64,000 bases of DNA from Ulota crispa (taxonomy: Eukaryota > Streptophyta > Bryopsida > Orthotrichales > Orthotrichaceae): positions 27,523,419 to 27,587,418 of the forward strand of contig OY987243.1 of the NCBI GenBank assembly GCA_963920765.1, in the 5' to 3' direction. The position numbers were made by a program, and so were the translations under genes. Below are positions 23,327-34,969 of the stretch, piece after piece. Numbering within the stretch: position 1 is the first letter of the stretch; every line of letters begins with the position of its first letter. Below the pieces are notes generated by a model. It did not search any database and was not told the DNA's origin. It saw only the letters and a program-made list of their open reading frames with translations.

Positions 23327-23535
23327 CCCATGAAGGGCCCTTGGGCTTTGGAGCTACGATATCAAATATGGTTGCAATTAATATTCAGAAGTCTGAATCA
23401 GCTGGAAATTAAGTGTTACAAGCATATATCGAAGGGTTGTATGATGGTGGGTGTATAAAAAATTTGGAAAGCCCTTAGAGCAGCTTAAATACATTTGTAC
23501 ATACGGTCGCAAAGGGCTTTTGTGACGTTTAGGGG
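23327..23535. mobile_element. Possible short TTAA-flanked element
   Basis: TTAA occurs at 23323-23326 and 23536-23539. The right end inverts to CCCCTAAACGTCAC, but the left end, CCCATGAAGGGCCC, matches it poorly. 209 bp, no coding capacity. Confidence 0.4.
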
Positions 23536-23539
23536 TTAA

Positions 23540-24485
23540 TACCAACTTTGTTGTATCAAACAACAACTAGAGGTATTAGAAAGTATATTGTAAGGGTATG
23601 AATGTACTTTTGATAAATGTTACATATTATGTGTTTAGCAAGGTTATTATGTGATGATTTACAAGTCGCATAGAAATTTTGCAAGTGTGATTGTCTAAAC
23701 ACAAACAAAGAAACACTTGAAAGATGTTGGGTGAAGATAACCCCTAAAGAACTTGATCCATTTTGAAATAGTCAAACTTCATGTTTAAGCAAAATTTTGT
23801 CTTTTAAAGTGTGTTCAAACAGCAATTTTATAATTTTATTGCTTGAAACTATGAATAATATATCATTGCAAGACATTTCAATTTGTTTCATGAAAAATTG
23901 TAATTGTTATCATTTTTTTAAATGAACATAAATAAGTTGCAATAGCAAAAAATATTCAAATTATTTGAATATTTTTCAAGAGGTACAAGGAGCATTAATG
24001 ATTAGTGTGAAAAAATTTCAATTGGGTATTTAATTTCTTTTCACTCAAAACAGCCTCAAAAAAGAATTTAAAGTCAAATTTGACTATCAAACCAAGTTTA
24101 TCCTTATGTTTAATGAATGTATAAAATTTTGATATTTTTTGCTAGATTCATTTTCTATTAAATGCTTTTTTTTGATAAATTTGATGAAAATTTTGAATTA
24201 TTGTAAATTTTTTAAGCTAGTCGGAAATAGAATCATATCAATCAGAATACATATTTAAAAAATCTGAAATTTCTAACATAAGTGAATGGTAGAATGAGAA
24301 ACATAGTTTTGTAGTTTAAATTTAAAATGCATTTAAAGAGTAGAAAATATGACTGAAAAAGACACCACATTGTGTTATTTGGATTCTAACACTTGGAGCT
24401 TTCAATGGCAATAACTCTTTCAATTTTTGACATTTTTCAAAAAAATTAAACAAATAGAAAGAAAACCTGTCAAGCTTCATTTTAA
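23540..24485. other. Non-coding spacer
   Basis: Very AT-rich; no gene or repeat I can support. Confidence 0.5.
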
Positions 24486-25129
24486 CCCCACAACGCTCAA
24501 GGGGCCTAAACCAGGCCCCTCTGAATCTTATTCATAGATGTGCAACCTTTCTTCAAGATTTTTTTTAGTGATTATTATTAATTTTCAATTCTTATTGAAG
24601 CCTAGTTTTAGCATTAGAAGTCTAATTTTGAAAATGAATTAAATTGATTTGTCTATTCAAGATTTTGTGCAAGGGTGTCCATTGCAAATCTTCACTTTCT
24701 AGTGTTGAAGGCTCTTGCAAATGAGCCTCAAGTACACTAAAACTTGGAGAAAAAATCACATTAAAAATTCAATTGAAAAAATTGTAGAATAGATTTTGAG
24801 TAGCTGTAAATTGATTAGGGTTATGCATGTTATACTTTACACTCATATTTTTTTGGTACCCTCAATTTTAGGATTGTGATGCAAAAAGAGGATTGAATGA
24901 CTTCACATCACTTTTGCAGTTTTAACACCGTCATGATCAAACATTATAATCTTTCAATCCATAAATGATATTGTTGTGACTTCTTTTCCTATGTGATCTA
25001 TAATATGTCTATTTTGAATTTGTATGGTTACGCTTCAAAGAAAATTGATAAGATTAATCAAAATGCAGGCATTTTGTTCACTTTCAAGCAAATTCTAAGA
25101 CACTCAAAAATACCATGGGCGGTGAGGGG
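24486..25129. mobile_element. TTAA-flanked 644-bp element, copy A
   Basis: TTAA occurs at 24482-24485 and 25130-25133. The ends are CCCCACAACGCTCAAGG and the inverse of CCCCTCACCGCCCATGG. The interior aligns by eye along its length with 59116-59759, also 644 bp (shared GGGTGTCCATTGCAAATCTT and TAAATTGATTAGGGTTAT). No protein is encoded. Confidence 0.9.
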
Positions 25130-25133
25130 TTAA

Positions 25134-26355
25134 GGAATGCTATAGCATGAGTGGGGATTTGTGAGCCTTGAGCCATGTGCCCTAACCTTGGATGTTTTTG
25201 TCCAAATACTAAATTTCACCTATAACTCAGTGCATAGGGTCCTATAATTGTGCATTAACTTTCATCTCTTAAAGGCTTGCTCTTTTTTAGTTTTTTTCAT
25301 TGATTTTGAGCTTAGAATTGAGACAAAATCTTGGCTCACCACTCATGGCTCACTATTTTATGCTTACAAAAGAGCCTTGTCCGTGCATTGTTTTTGTATG
25401 TGAAAATTAACATGTGCAACCAAATATGTAAAACATGATTGTTCTAACTTTTATAGAGAGTAGATAGTGAAGAAAATTTATAAGTACTAAATCTGCAACT
25501 TATCTAGATTCAATTATTTATATTTTGGAAACAAAACTAAGATGACATGTATAAAATTTGTTTGTGGAAGTGTATATATAGTAATGACATTCAACATATG
25601 TAAATAAATAAAGCTTTGAGTATTCATTATGTATTCATTTTAGATTACTCTTCTTATTTCAAATAAATTTTCATTTAAAATAAGTGGTTTTAGTTAGATG
25701 CTGCATCCTCAAGATAAAACCCAAAAATTTAAAACATAACAAATGTTATTTTGTCAAACATCAATCTCATAGTCTTAGGACAAGACATAGAGTATTTTAA
25801 TTACTTCCATGCCACATAGTTTCAACAAATAAACAAACATTCTATAAATATATTTCAATCTCTAGGTTCTAGGTTCTGACCTTAAATCACAGAAACATTT
25901 CTCATATTTCTTAGAAATAGAAAACTTGCCAATCACAATTGAGTTTATAAAACTGACGTCATATTTGTATTGGTGAATAAATCAGAAATTGTCATATTCA
26001 TTGTATAAAATCAAAACAATCCTTATTGTTGCAAGAAGGAATCAATTATGCATTGAATGGTAATAAGGGTATTGGTATTGCTATCGTAGTTTTAGCTATT
26101 GTCATCCCCAACTAGCAATTCTTATTGCTACCATTGCGATTAGCAAACTTTATTATTACCATTACTAGTATAGGCACCCATCGGTCCAATGGGACGCAAA
26201 ATAAGATCAAGTCCAATTACATAAAAAATTTCCTCTGCTAGAAAATAATTCTTACTTTTTGTCAGGACCCTCCAATTTCAAATTTTACCCATGCACCAAG
26301 CATTTATCTTTGTTTACAAAACATTCCCTTATAGCATAGATTTTTTTTCAATCCC
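25134..26355. other. Non-coding spacer
   Basis: AT-rich; no gene seen. Confidence 0.5.
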
Positions 26356-26359
26356 CATA

Positions 26360-26665
26360 GAGTTTTTTACCCATGCAACAAAAGGAATGTCACAATTTAT
26401 CATGCAAAAAATGTTATTTATTTTCTACCAACACAATTTTTTATCCACATGGTAATTATTCACGCAATTCTTTTATATATTTTTTATTTTTTACCCATGC
26501 AATTTTGTCACAATTTTGTATTATTTATCCACGCATTTTTTTACACACACAATTTTTTACCCATACATATATTTCTCATGCACGTTTACCTATGCAAGTT
26601 TATACCTATGCAAGTTTCTTATCTAGCCAAGTTTTTACCCATACATGTTTATTTACTCATGCAAT
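26360..26665. repeat. Degenerate minisatellite, unit about 16 bp
   Basis: Variants of TTTTTTACCCATGCAA recur many times with drift (ATCCACGC, ACCCATACAT, ACCTATGCAAGT). Open frames through it are an effect of the repeat and are not called. Confidence 0.75.
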
Positions 26666-26767
26666 AAAAATATTACAGTAAGAGGATTGCCAAATGGTAA
26701 ATCGTATATAGATATATAGATAATTACCTTGCTTCACAACCCATGACGTGCCACTCACACTCTTTAA

Positions 26768-27698
26768 CCCCTAACGGCCCAAGCCCTTTTTTTATAAAAT
26801 CTCCGAAAACTGCCACTTTTACAAGAATGAGTAGAAAGGTAGGATAAGAAGATTTTTATGGAAATTCAACCATAGGATATAGCCCTAGACTATGGAAGGT
26901 ACTTGCAAGAAAAAATCTAAGTCATTTTAGATGGAGGGAAGTAATATGTTATCATCTAAAGTGAAAAAGAAAGTATTTTTCCTTCTCGCCCAAAAATTTC
27001 AAAAGCCTTTGACCAATCTTAAAGCAAAAGAAATGCTTTACACAAAGTTGAGGTTTGTTTTCTCCATGTAGAAAACCAAGTTAGGAATATATGGGAGGAT
27101 TTTCAAATGAGTTGGAGGTGTACAACATACTTCAAAAAATCTTTGAATGCTAGAAGGTCATGAAATTTGCATAAACACAAGGTAAAATTGGAGGATTTAT
27201 GTAAAACTCATATATTTGAGTTACACAAATCCAAATAGTAAAAATCAAGGAATATTAACTCACTACAACTTGGAAAAAAATAAACTAAAAAATAAATACA
27301 CAAACCACTCAAAAAATCAAAATACCAAAATTTACAATGGGCAAAAGGAATGGAGGCTAGGGTTGGGAGTCCCCCAAGACGGGCTCCTTCCACTCCACTC
27401 CCCTTTGCACAAGTATCCACACCTTGTGCTTGTAAGGACTGACCTTTTTTGGAGTCAACGCCCACTTACAAAAGAGAGGCCTTGCCCAAATTGACCCTCC
27501 TCTCCTACTTTTGATAAAAGAAACTCGTGTAACTTCTTCATCAAATGTCGAAATGAAGAAAAATTTGGATGGCCACATAAGTTTTTGAATTCCCCACCTT
27601 CAATAAAGGTTTCAAAAAATCATGCAGACTAGTTTAACTATAGATTCATGTTGGAACTTCCACTTGGCCCCCAAATGGACCACTTGAGTGTTTAGGGG
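26768..27698. mobile_element. TTAA-type element, 931 bp
   Basis: TTAA occurs on the left (26764-26767) and TTAG on the right. The ends are CCCCTAACGGCCCAAG and the inverse of CCCCTAAACACTC. The interior is non-coding and not clearly related to the other copies, so the outer limits rest on the ends alone. Confidence 0.55.
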
Positions 27699-28019
27699 TT
27701 AGTATTGCCACCACAACTTGTCACCTATCACCTCAAGCCTATCACAATGCACTTTTCCCAACCATTAATGCACTTCTTGTAACGCTTGCTATGGTTGTTT
27801 CTCAGCTAAAGTTTGTTGTAAAAAGTTTTAATTAATTTTATCACAATCGTAAAATTTTAAAATTGGCTTGCCTTTTGAATGTAGGCAATTTAAGAGTCAC
27901 ATGTTAGTAGTGTCAACCAATGAGAGAAAGTGTCAAGCTAGGAGTGGGGAAAAGAGCAATGAACTCGTAGTGTTTGGTGGCACTAGTAAAAGTTGCAAGT
28001 GGTGGTTGTAACAAACAAT

Positions 28020-28851
28020 ATACAGTGACTATTAAAATTGTTTCAATGTTTGCTTAGACACCAAGTTTTTTTCAATATTTCCATTATATATAAGTGGCAT
28101 TTTATCCTCAGATTTTTTGTATGTGATCCTTATGCAATCATGATCAAGCATGCCAAATTTCAGTTACTAAAAATCAAAACCCTATTTTTGGCAAATTGTT
28201 TTGGTCAAAATCAAGAAAGTTGATTAAAAAACATTGATGATGAATTTTTGAGATTTGATTGCATGGGTATGTTGGAGACATCTATACACAACATCTTTGC
28301 TTAAAATGAATATTTCCAAAAATATTCTAAAAATATTCTAAAAATATTTTAAGTTCAGGCCAAATTTAGTAAAATTGATAATTCTTCATTGGATCTATTT
28401 TTTGGCAAAATCACTCATATGTTGTGATTAAGTTTGTACCTTTAAATATGATGACATGTTTCTTTTGCCAAAAAATAAATTCCATGAAGAATTATCAATT
28501 TTACTAAATTTGGCATGAAACTAAAATATTTTTAGAATTTTTTTAAATTTTTTTGGAAATATTCATTTTAAGCAAAGATGTTGTGTATAGATGTCTCCAA
28601 CATACCCATGCAATCAAATCTCAAAAATTCATCACCAATGTTTTTTAATCAACTTTCTTGATTTTGACCAAAACAATTTGCCAAAAATAGGGTTTTGGTT
28701 TTTAGTAACTGAAATTTGGTATGCTTGATCATGATTGCACAAGGATCACATACAAAAAATCTGAGGATAAAATGCCACTTATATATAGTGGAGATATTGA
28801 AAAAAACTTGGTATCTAAGCAAATATTGAGATAATTTTGGTAGTCACTATA
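28020..28851. mobile_element. Fold-back element 1
   Basis: Two inverted arms of about 390 bp (28020-28408 and 28465-28851) surround a loop of about 55 nt. The arms match along almost their whole length with scattered changes. The loop (TCATATGTTGTGATTAAGTT and onward) is shared with the next element. No coding capacity; superfamily unknown. Confidence 0.85.
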
Positions 28852-28988
28852 GTTGGCATGTGATGGATTGTGGAAGCAAAATGTGGTGACAATTGCAAAA
28901 GTTGTGGGGTGTTATGCGGTGTTGCCAACCAAAACTATTAGTTTGGGTGTCGCTAGCAAAAATTGTGGTAGCAATAGCAATCATGTAC

Positions 28989-29818
28989 AGTACGTCCATC
29001 TTGTGGGATTCAAAGAGGTTTGTACATTGAATAATATATTGAACATTTTATTCTCACAAATTTTATATGTGATCTTCATGCAACCCCGGTCAAGCATGTC
29101 AAATTTTGGTTACTACAATTCAAAATCCTATTTTTGGTAAATTATTTTATGTCAAAATTGTGGTTTTACAAGAAAGTTGATTAAAAAACATTGGTAATGA
29201 ATTTTTGAGATTTGATTGCATGGATATGAAGGAGACATCCATACACACTTCCTTACTTCAAACAAATATTTCCAAAAAGTTTCAAAATTCCTTATATAGA
29301 GATTTTAATGTTAGGGTGATCATGACCAAATTTAGTAAAATGCATACTTCTTCATGAAAATTAGTTTTGTTATTTTACTCATACATTGTGATTAAATTTG
29401 TACCTTTAAACATGCTGATATGTTTATTTTGCAAAAAACTAATTTTCATGAAGAAGTATGCATTTTACTAAATTTGGTCATGATCACCCTAACATTAAAA
29501 TCTCTATATAAGGAATTTTGAAACTTTTTGGAAATATTTGTTTGAAGTAAGGAAGTGTGTATGGATGTCTCCTTCATATCCATGCAATCAAATCTCAAAA
29601 ATTCATTACCAATGTTTTTTAATCAACTTTCTTGTAAAACCACAATTTTGACATAAAATAATTTACCAAAAATAGGATTTTGAATTGTAGTAACCAAAAT
29701 TTGGCATGCTTGACCGGGGTTGCATGAAGATCACATATAAAATTTGTGAGAATAAAATGTTCAATATATTATTCAATGTACAAACCTCTTTGAATCCCAC
29801 AAGATGGACTTACGTACT
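28989..29818. mobile_element. Fold-back element 2
   Basis: Inverted arms of about 390 bp, starting AGTACGTCCATCTTGTGGG and ending with a near inverse, are almost identical to each other. The loop near 29385-29435 resembles that of element 1. The arms are closer to each other than to element 1's arms. It lies 137 bp from element 1, and the sequence before each element is also related. Confidence 0.85.
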
Positions 29819-30984
29819 CTTTCTTTAGGGTACTATACAATGGGAATTATTTCATTTATTCACCCAAAAAAATAACTTTGTATCTATGCAAATTGTTTAG
29901 GTTTGATACAATGCTGATTCAAATTCAAACTTTAAATTTTTCAAATAATATTGAGTTTTCTTGCATTTATTTATTTTTGTAATCATACTTTTAAATATAT
30001 TGTATTCATTCTGAAATGATCTCTTACTGATGCTATTCCAAAATAGTAATTATTTTAAGTTCCTAAATCCAAATGAAAAAAAAATCAAGACTTCAGTATC
30101 ATTTTGAAATAAAATAAAATAAACTAAAAAATGCATATGTTTCCATAAACTTGGATATTTTTAGCATAAATAGATATAACAAACGATTTGATGTCTCTAT
30201 GATTCTTTCAAATAATGAGTACTTGTTTGTTCGTTAGGCAATTTCAAATTCTTTTGCATTATGCAACAACCTATACTTACGACAATATTTTAAATTTGTA
30301 TGGACTCTTTAAAGCTCTTAAAAAGATGCAAAGTCCTTATTGGCAAATATTGCACTATTGGTTTTTTCACGTATAAATTTCACTGAATTTGCTTCTCAAA
30401 GCCTTATACACTTCAAAATTTTGATAACAAGATTGAGAGTAATGTGTAACACTTGCAAAAGAAAATTATAATACAAATTTTATGAAATGTACATGAGAAT
30501 CTTAAATTGAAATGCTGTTTAGATTAAGGAGAAATTTAGGAACTTGAAAAATGTCGTTTTTACGTTATCCTAGTGCAAACATGTAATATATTGGTGTTTC
30601 AAGTACCAGTGGCAGAGCACTAATTTTACCTTGATCAAAAAAATTGTACAACTACAAAGAACAACAATTTAAAAATCAACTTGCTTTTTAATCAAATTTA
30701 AAGGTTAGTCTCATGACTTTTAAAATAAGCTGAAATTTCATCAATTGGAAATTTCAATTAAAAGTTGGATAAAAAATAGCAAACAGTTAAGTGAAACAAT
30801 CTACATTAAAACAGAATTGAAAATGCACAAAGTATTCAAGATATTCAAGATGTGTGCTATTTCCAAACCACCTAAAACAATATAATGTGAAAAACATGTC
30901 TTTTTTCAATTTACAAATCTACAAATCTAGGCAACAACAGTGAAATTTTAATACTTAATTACTTGATTATGTATATATTCTTAA
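29819..30984. other. Non-coding spacer
   Basis: Very AT-rich; no gene or repeat I can support. Confidence 0.5.
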
Positions 30985-31052
30985 CTCCTAAATGCCTATG
31001 ATATCTTCTAGTGTTAGAAATATCAAATTTTGGTGCCTTAGGCATTTAGGGG
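30985..31052. mobile_element. 68-bp TTAA micro-element
   Basis: TTAA occurs at 30981-30984 and 31053-31056. The ends are CTCCTAAATGCCTATG and the inverse of CCCCTAAATGCCTAAGG. The whole unit is barely more than its two ends and could fold as a hairpin. Confidence 0.8.
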
Positions 31053-31056
31053 TTAA

Positions 31057-31512
31057 CATCTATTTGTTTAAATGGAAAAAAAATTTAACAAATAATCACA
31101 CTACATTTTTATTTAAGGGAAAAGCAACTTTGTGGAGTAATTTGAGGTTGCACATTAATGCATAGATAATCATAGACTAGCAACCCTAATTGTTCTAATG
31201 TTTAAATAAATTGACAATACCCAAATTTAAGAATTTTGTACTAAGGGGGGGGTGGTGTTTACTACTATATTGAACCTATTTTCTTCATGTATTCTTGCTA
31301 CTAAACTGCCTTTGATGGGTCTAGGGACGCAACCCCTACATGTCTTATCAAGCCTTTACAGTTTACACAAGTGTAAGAATGCCTAGGTTGTCATGCAACT
31401 TTGAAGAAACATAAATTAGTAACTCACATAGCAATTTTAAGTTGCATTTTAGTGAATCCACCAATAGTTTTTTGTTGAAAACATGTTTGAGCACTAGAGA
31501 TTTATAAATCAA
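31057..31512. other. Non-coding spacer
   Basis: No gene seen; includes a run of G at 31245-31251. Confidence 0.5.
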
Positions 31513-32427
31513 CCCTTTAAGGACCATACAACCATGTTTTGGTCGCAAGGAGCGGTTTTTGGTTTAAAGAGTAAAATCAGTAAATTATTTGGAATTTGGA
31601 TCTTGAAGAACGCATGTGATCACAATTATTTTGCATCCATCTAAAAAAACAATGGAATTGGATTTGTGAGTTAACAAATAATGGTGTTTATACCGCATGG
31701 CTTCAAAATATGTATCCATATTTGGTCAAAGATGGATCAAAGCAACAACTCAATACATTAAACATCTAAGAAGAATGTCACATTTCAATAATGCAGTACT
31801 AAAAAAATTCAAATGCTTAAGAAATGCACTTGTATTGTTTCTCTATACTCTAGCAATATAATTGTAGTATTTGAAAATCTATCAAAATAGTGCTATTATT
31901 TCATCTTTGAAAGTTGTCATCATATACTTCTGGCCAATTCTTTATTGTTTTCACCAATTGGATTTTCCATAACATTTATCAACTTTCTTGTAGAACCATT
32001 TTAGGGTAGCAATGAAAGTGGGATTGTTGACCCTTTTTGTCCACTGAGCTACACCTTGTGATTGTTGTTTTTGTCTATTTTGTGTGAAACTAGTTTTATG
32101 AGAAAGGTGAGAAACCTTGCTTTTTGGAAATATAAGGCTCTTCTCAAGCAAAGCTTGCATGAAGCGTTAACATTCAAAACCACTCAAGCATGAAAAACTA
32201 AAGGTTTTCACATATGACTCACTCAATCATTATAATATTTCACTTCCAACGGTAAATCCTTGGGTAGATCTAGTTGAAACTTTGATACATTAAAACAAAC
32301 AAGGTGTCCTTTACATTTGTATGATTGGATTATTTGAGTTGGATCCATATTTGATTGAACAACACATTTAAGGTTACTGCCCTTGTTTTTAGTGGGTTTT
32401 GTGAAAATGTGTATGGTCCTTAAAGGG
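31513..32427. mobile_element. TTAA-type element, 915 bp, with perfect 17-bp ends
   Basis: Both ends read CCCTTTAAGGACCATAC in inverted orientation without mismatch. The flanks are TCAA and TTAG, each one change from TTAA. The right half (about 31925-32360) is related, in inverse orientation, to 63100-63540. No protein is encoded. Confidence 0.75.
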
Positions 32428-32702
32428 TTAGGATAGATCATGACCAAATTTGGCTCTTGGTTTTGCACAAAAGTTGTATGAAATAAAAATGAGTTTACAA
32501 TTTCATTCTAATAAAATTTGTTTTAGTTTGACATGTGATCACAGTTGAAATAATGTATGATTAAATAGCAATGATCAATGTATATTTATCTATGTTATAA
32601 AGCGTGGGATTTTTATTTGTCTTGAGGAATTCAAAATTCTCTATTAACACCAAAAATTCCAAATTCTCTATAAGAGGGGAAGGAGAGGAGAAGATAGAGG
32701 AA

Positions 32703-32820
32703 GGGAGGGTGGAAAATTACCAGATTTAGGGGGGAGGGTGGAAAATTACCAGATTTAGGGGGAGGGTGGAAAATTACCAGATTTAGTGGGAGGGTGGGAA
32801 ATTACCAAATTTAGGGGGAG
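32703..32820. repeat. Tandem repeat, about 4 units of 28-30 bp
   Basis: Units of GGGAGGGTGGAAAATTACC plus CAGATTTA repeat about four times, the last diverged. The strand asymmetry is strong (G/A-rich). Confidence 0.85.
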
Positions 32821-33850
32821 GGAGAGGGAAAGGGAGGGTGAAAATGGAAAGCAAAAAAGGAACAAGTTGAACAAGATAATCATTGGAAAAATAGAAAAAA
32901 ATCGTGCGAGCTTGCCAAAAAGCAAGCAAGGCATACTTGTAATGAATAACATGTCAAATGCTTATCAATTAAATGGATGGATTTCAAATATCAAGTTTAT
33001 TTAGTACTATAATTAAATGTATGTTGTGGAAAGTTATTTGCTAAAATTTAAGATGGTTATTTATTTGTCAAAACATAATTGTTTCATGAACCAAAATTTT
33101 CACCATTTTTCAAAAAATAATATATATGTACAAAAAAAAAATAATAATCTTGGTGCATATTACTATATGTCATTGTCTGTTGTGCCGTAGGATACATTAG
33201 AATTGTCGCACCACATATAAAATGCACATAACATTGAGGTTTACTTCTCCATCTAAAATAATTAAGTTTTGTTATCATATTTGTTTTGGTAATGGTCGGC
33301 AATAGAGTGTGTTTGATGGTTGTCATGCGACAAATAAACATATGGTGTCAAAAACGTTATGCATAGAGTTTGAGTGCCTTCTGGAGGATTTAATTGTAGA
33401 AAATACTGTCAAACCATGGGCAATAGCCATGAATATTACAAATCAAACAGGCCTATCGTTACTTATTTTATAAGACATGGCTACAATGATAGTGTTCTCA
33501 GAAATGTAATTCAATAATTCTGTTATGGAGATCCATGATTGGACACAAATATCGTCCGAAAACCATTACTTACAATTTCATCTTGTTAGGTCACATAGCA
33601 TTTTTTTCTGGCAAAAATTGATAGATATGGCCCCTCTGGGGTGTTCCCTCCATTTATTTTATTTTTGAATGGACTACCAACAACTATAATAAGGCAAACG
33701 CAAAAGAATGCCCTCAACATTAACCTCAAATCATTCCTTTACTATGAGTTATATGCAACATATTTCTTAGAGGCAATTCACACTACGTTCCACTTCTCAT
33801 CTTTACAAGTCCCATTGGAACTCCAAATCATAGCTTTGTTGGATTATTAA
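32821..33850. other. Non-coding spacer
   Basis: No gene I can support. Confidence 0.5.
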
Positions 33851-33921
33851 CCCCTAAATGCCCACGGTATCAAATTTCAGTGTTGAAAACACTCAAATTG
33901 GGTGTTGTGGGCATTTAGGGG
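33851..33921. mobile_element. 71-bp TTAA micro-element
   Basis: TTAA occurs at 33847-33850 and 33922-33925. The perfect inverted ends CCCCTAAATGCCCAC enclose a core of about 40 bp that contains CAAATTTCAGTGTTGAAAAC. It resembles the 68-bp unit at 30985 in size and ends, and partly in its core. Confidence 0.85.
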
Positions 33922-33925
33922 TTAA

Positions 33926-34524
33926 AGGCAAAAAGGAGTACCAAAGAGAGCCCTGATTATTTTATGCAATAATATTGGTGGAACTCTCATTGAAAGCCGG
34001 GTTTAGCAAAATAATCAACCCAAACCTTGAGTGAAGTCTCACCTTCTTTGGCTCCAAAATATCCAAAAGTACTGCCATGTAAGCAATTAGGATGTGGGAC
34101 TTGGAACATAGTGTGAAGCGCCAAGTCCTATTTTTTGGCTTTATATATAACAATTAGACTCTCAAATTTTAGTGGGGCTTGGGACACAGTGTGAACTGCC
34201 CTTTGAATAATTAATTATAATATTTATGGATAACTCAATTTTGAATTAATTTTTTTTTAGTTCAAAGTTGGTTTTTGATTCTTGATTTTAGTTACTCTGA
34301 TACAACTATATCTTAGAAAAAATAGAGTTGTGTGCACACTAAACCTTCGCATTCAATTACAACAAGAGTAGTTAAACACCAAAAATCGATATTCTTTTTG
34401 TCAATTTTGTTTAACCCTTTAAGGTCCATGCATCCAATAAGTAGATGCGCCTTGGTCAACCCTAATTGTAACTTTCAAAATATCAATTTTTGGTACGTGG
34501 TTCAAATTAAGAAAATGAAGCAGG
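33926..34524. other. Non-coding spacer with a lone element end
   Basis: TTAACCCTTTAAGGTCCATG at 34411 looks like one end of the 31513-type element; its partner end was not found, so it may be a truncated copy. No gene seen. Confidence 0.45.
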
Positions 34525-34955
34525 GGTGCTAAAGTGTGAGCAGGGAACCGTGAACGTTGAGCATTGAGCATTGAGTATTGAGCGGTGAGCGTTGAGCAAT
34601 GAGTAGTGAGTGCTGAGCAATGAGCAGTGAGCAAAAATTCTTGAGAATCTAGAGGTTGAAAATGATAATTTAATGAACTTCATACAATTGTAAATATACA
34701 AAAATGGTCATTACTTGAATTTTTTTTTGATGTTGTATGAAAATCATCCATTGAAAAGAATGAATGAAGAATCACATTGAATGAATGAAAAATTACATGG
34801 ATGAATGAAAAATGAAATGGATGAATGCAGAGGAAAGGAGGACAACAAATATGATGCTAATGTGTTTAGAATGATACATTATAATAAATAAGCAAGGCAG
34901 AGTACTCAAAAACTAGATAATACAAAATTTCATAGATATCCACTTTTTCAAAGAA
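34525..34955. repeat. Dispersed repeat headed by a TGAGC minisatellite, copy A
   Basis: About a dozen 7-bp units (TGAGCAT, TGAGCGT, TGAGCAA and variants) at 34540-34632 are followed by about 320 bp related to 43396-43678 (shared AAATGAAATGGATGAATG and ATACAAAATTTCAT). The shared head and body indicate a mobile or duplicated unit of unknown class. Confidence 0.7.
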
Positions 34956-34969
34956 AGAAGATCAAATAC

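Noticed and set aside
24486-25129. CCCTAAA words as telomere-like repeats
   Set aside because: Similar words recur only singly and at the ends of TTAA-flanked elements, never in tandem.
26373-26681. 102-codon frame across the ACCCATGCAA minisatellite
   Set aside because: Open only because the repeat lacks stops in that frame; repetitive and without a domain.
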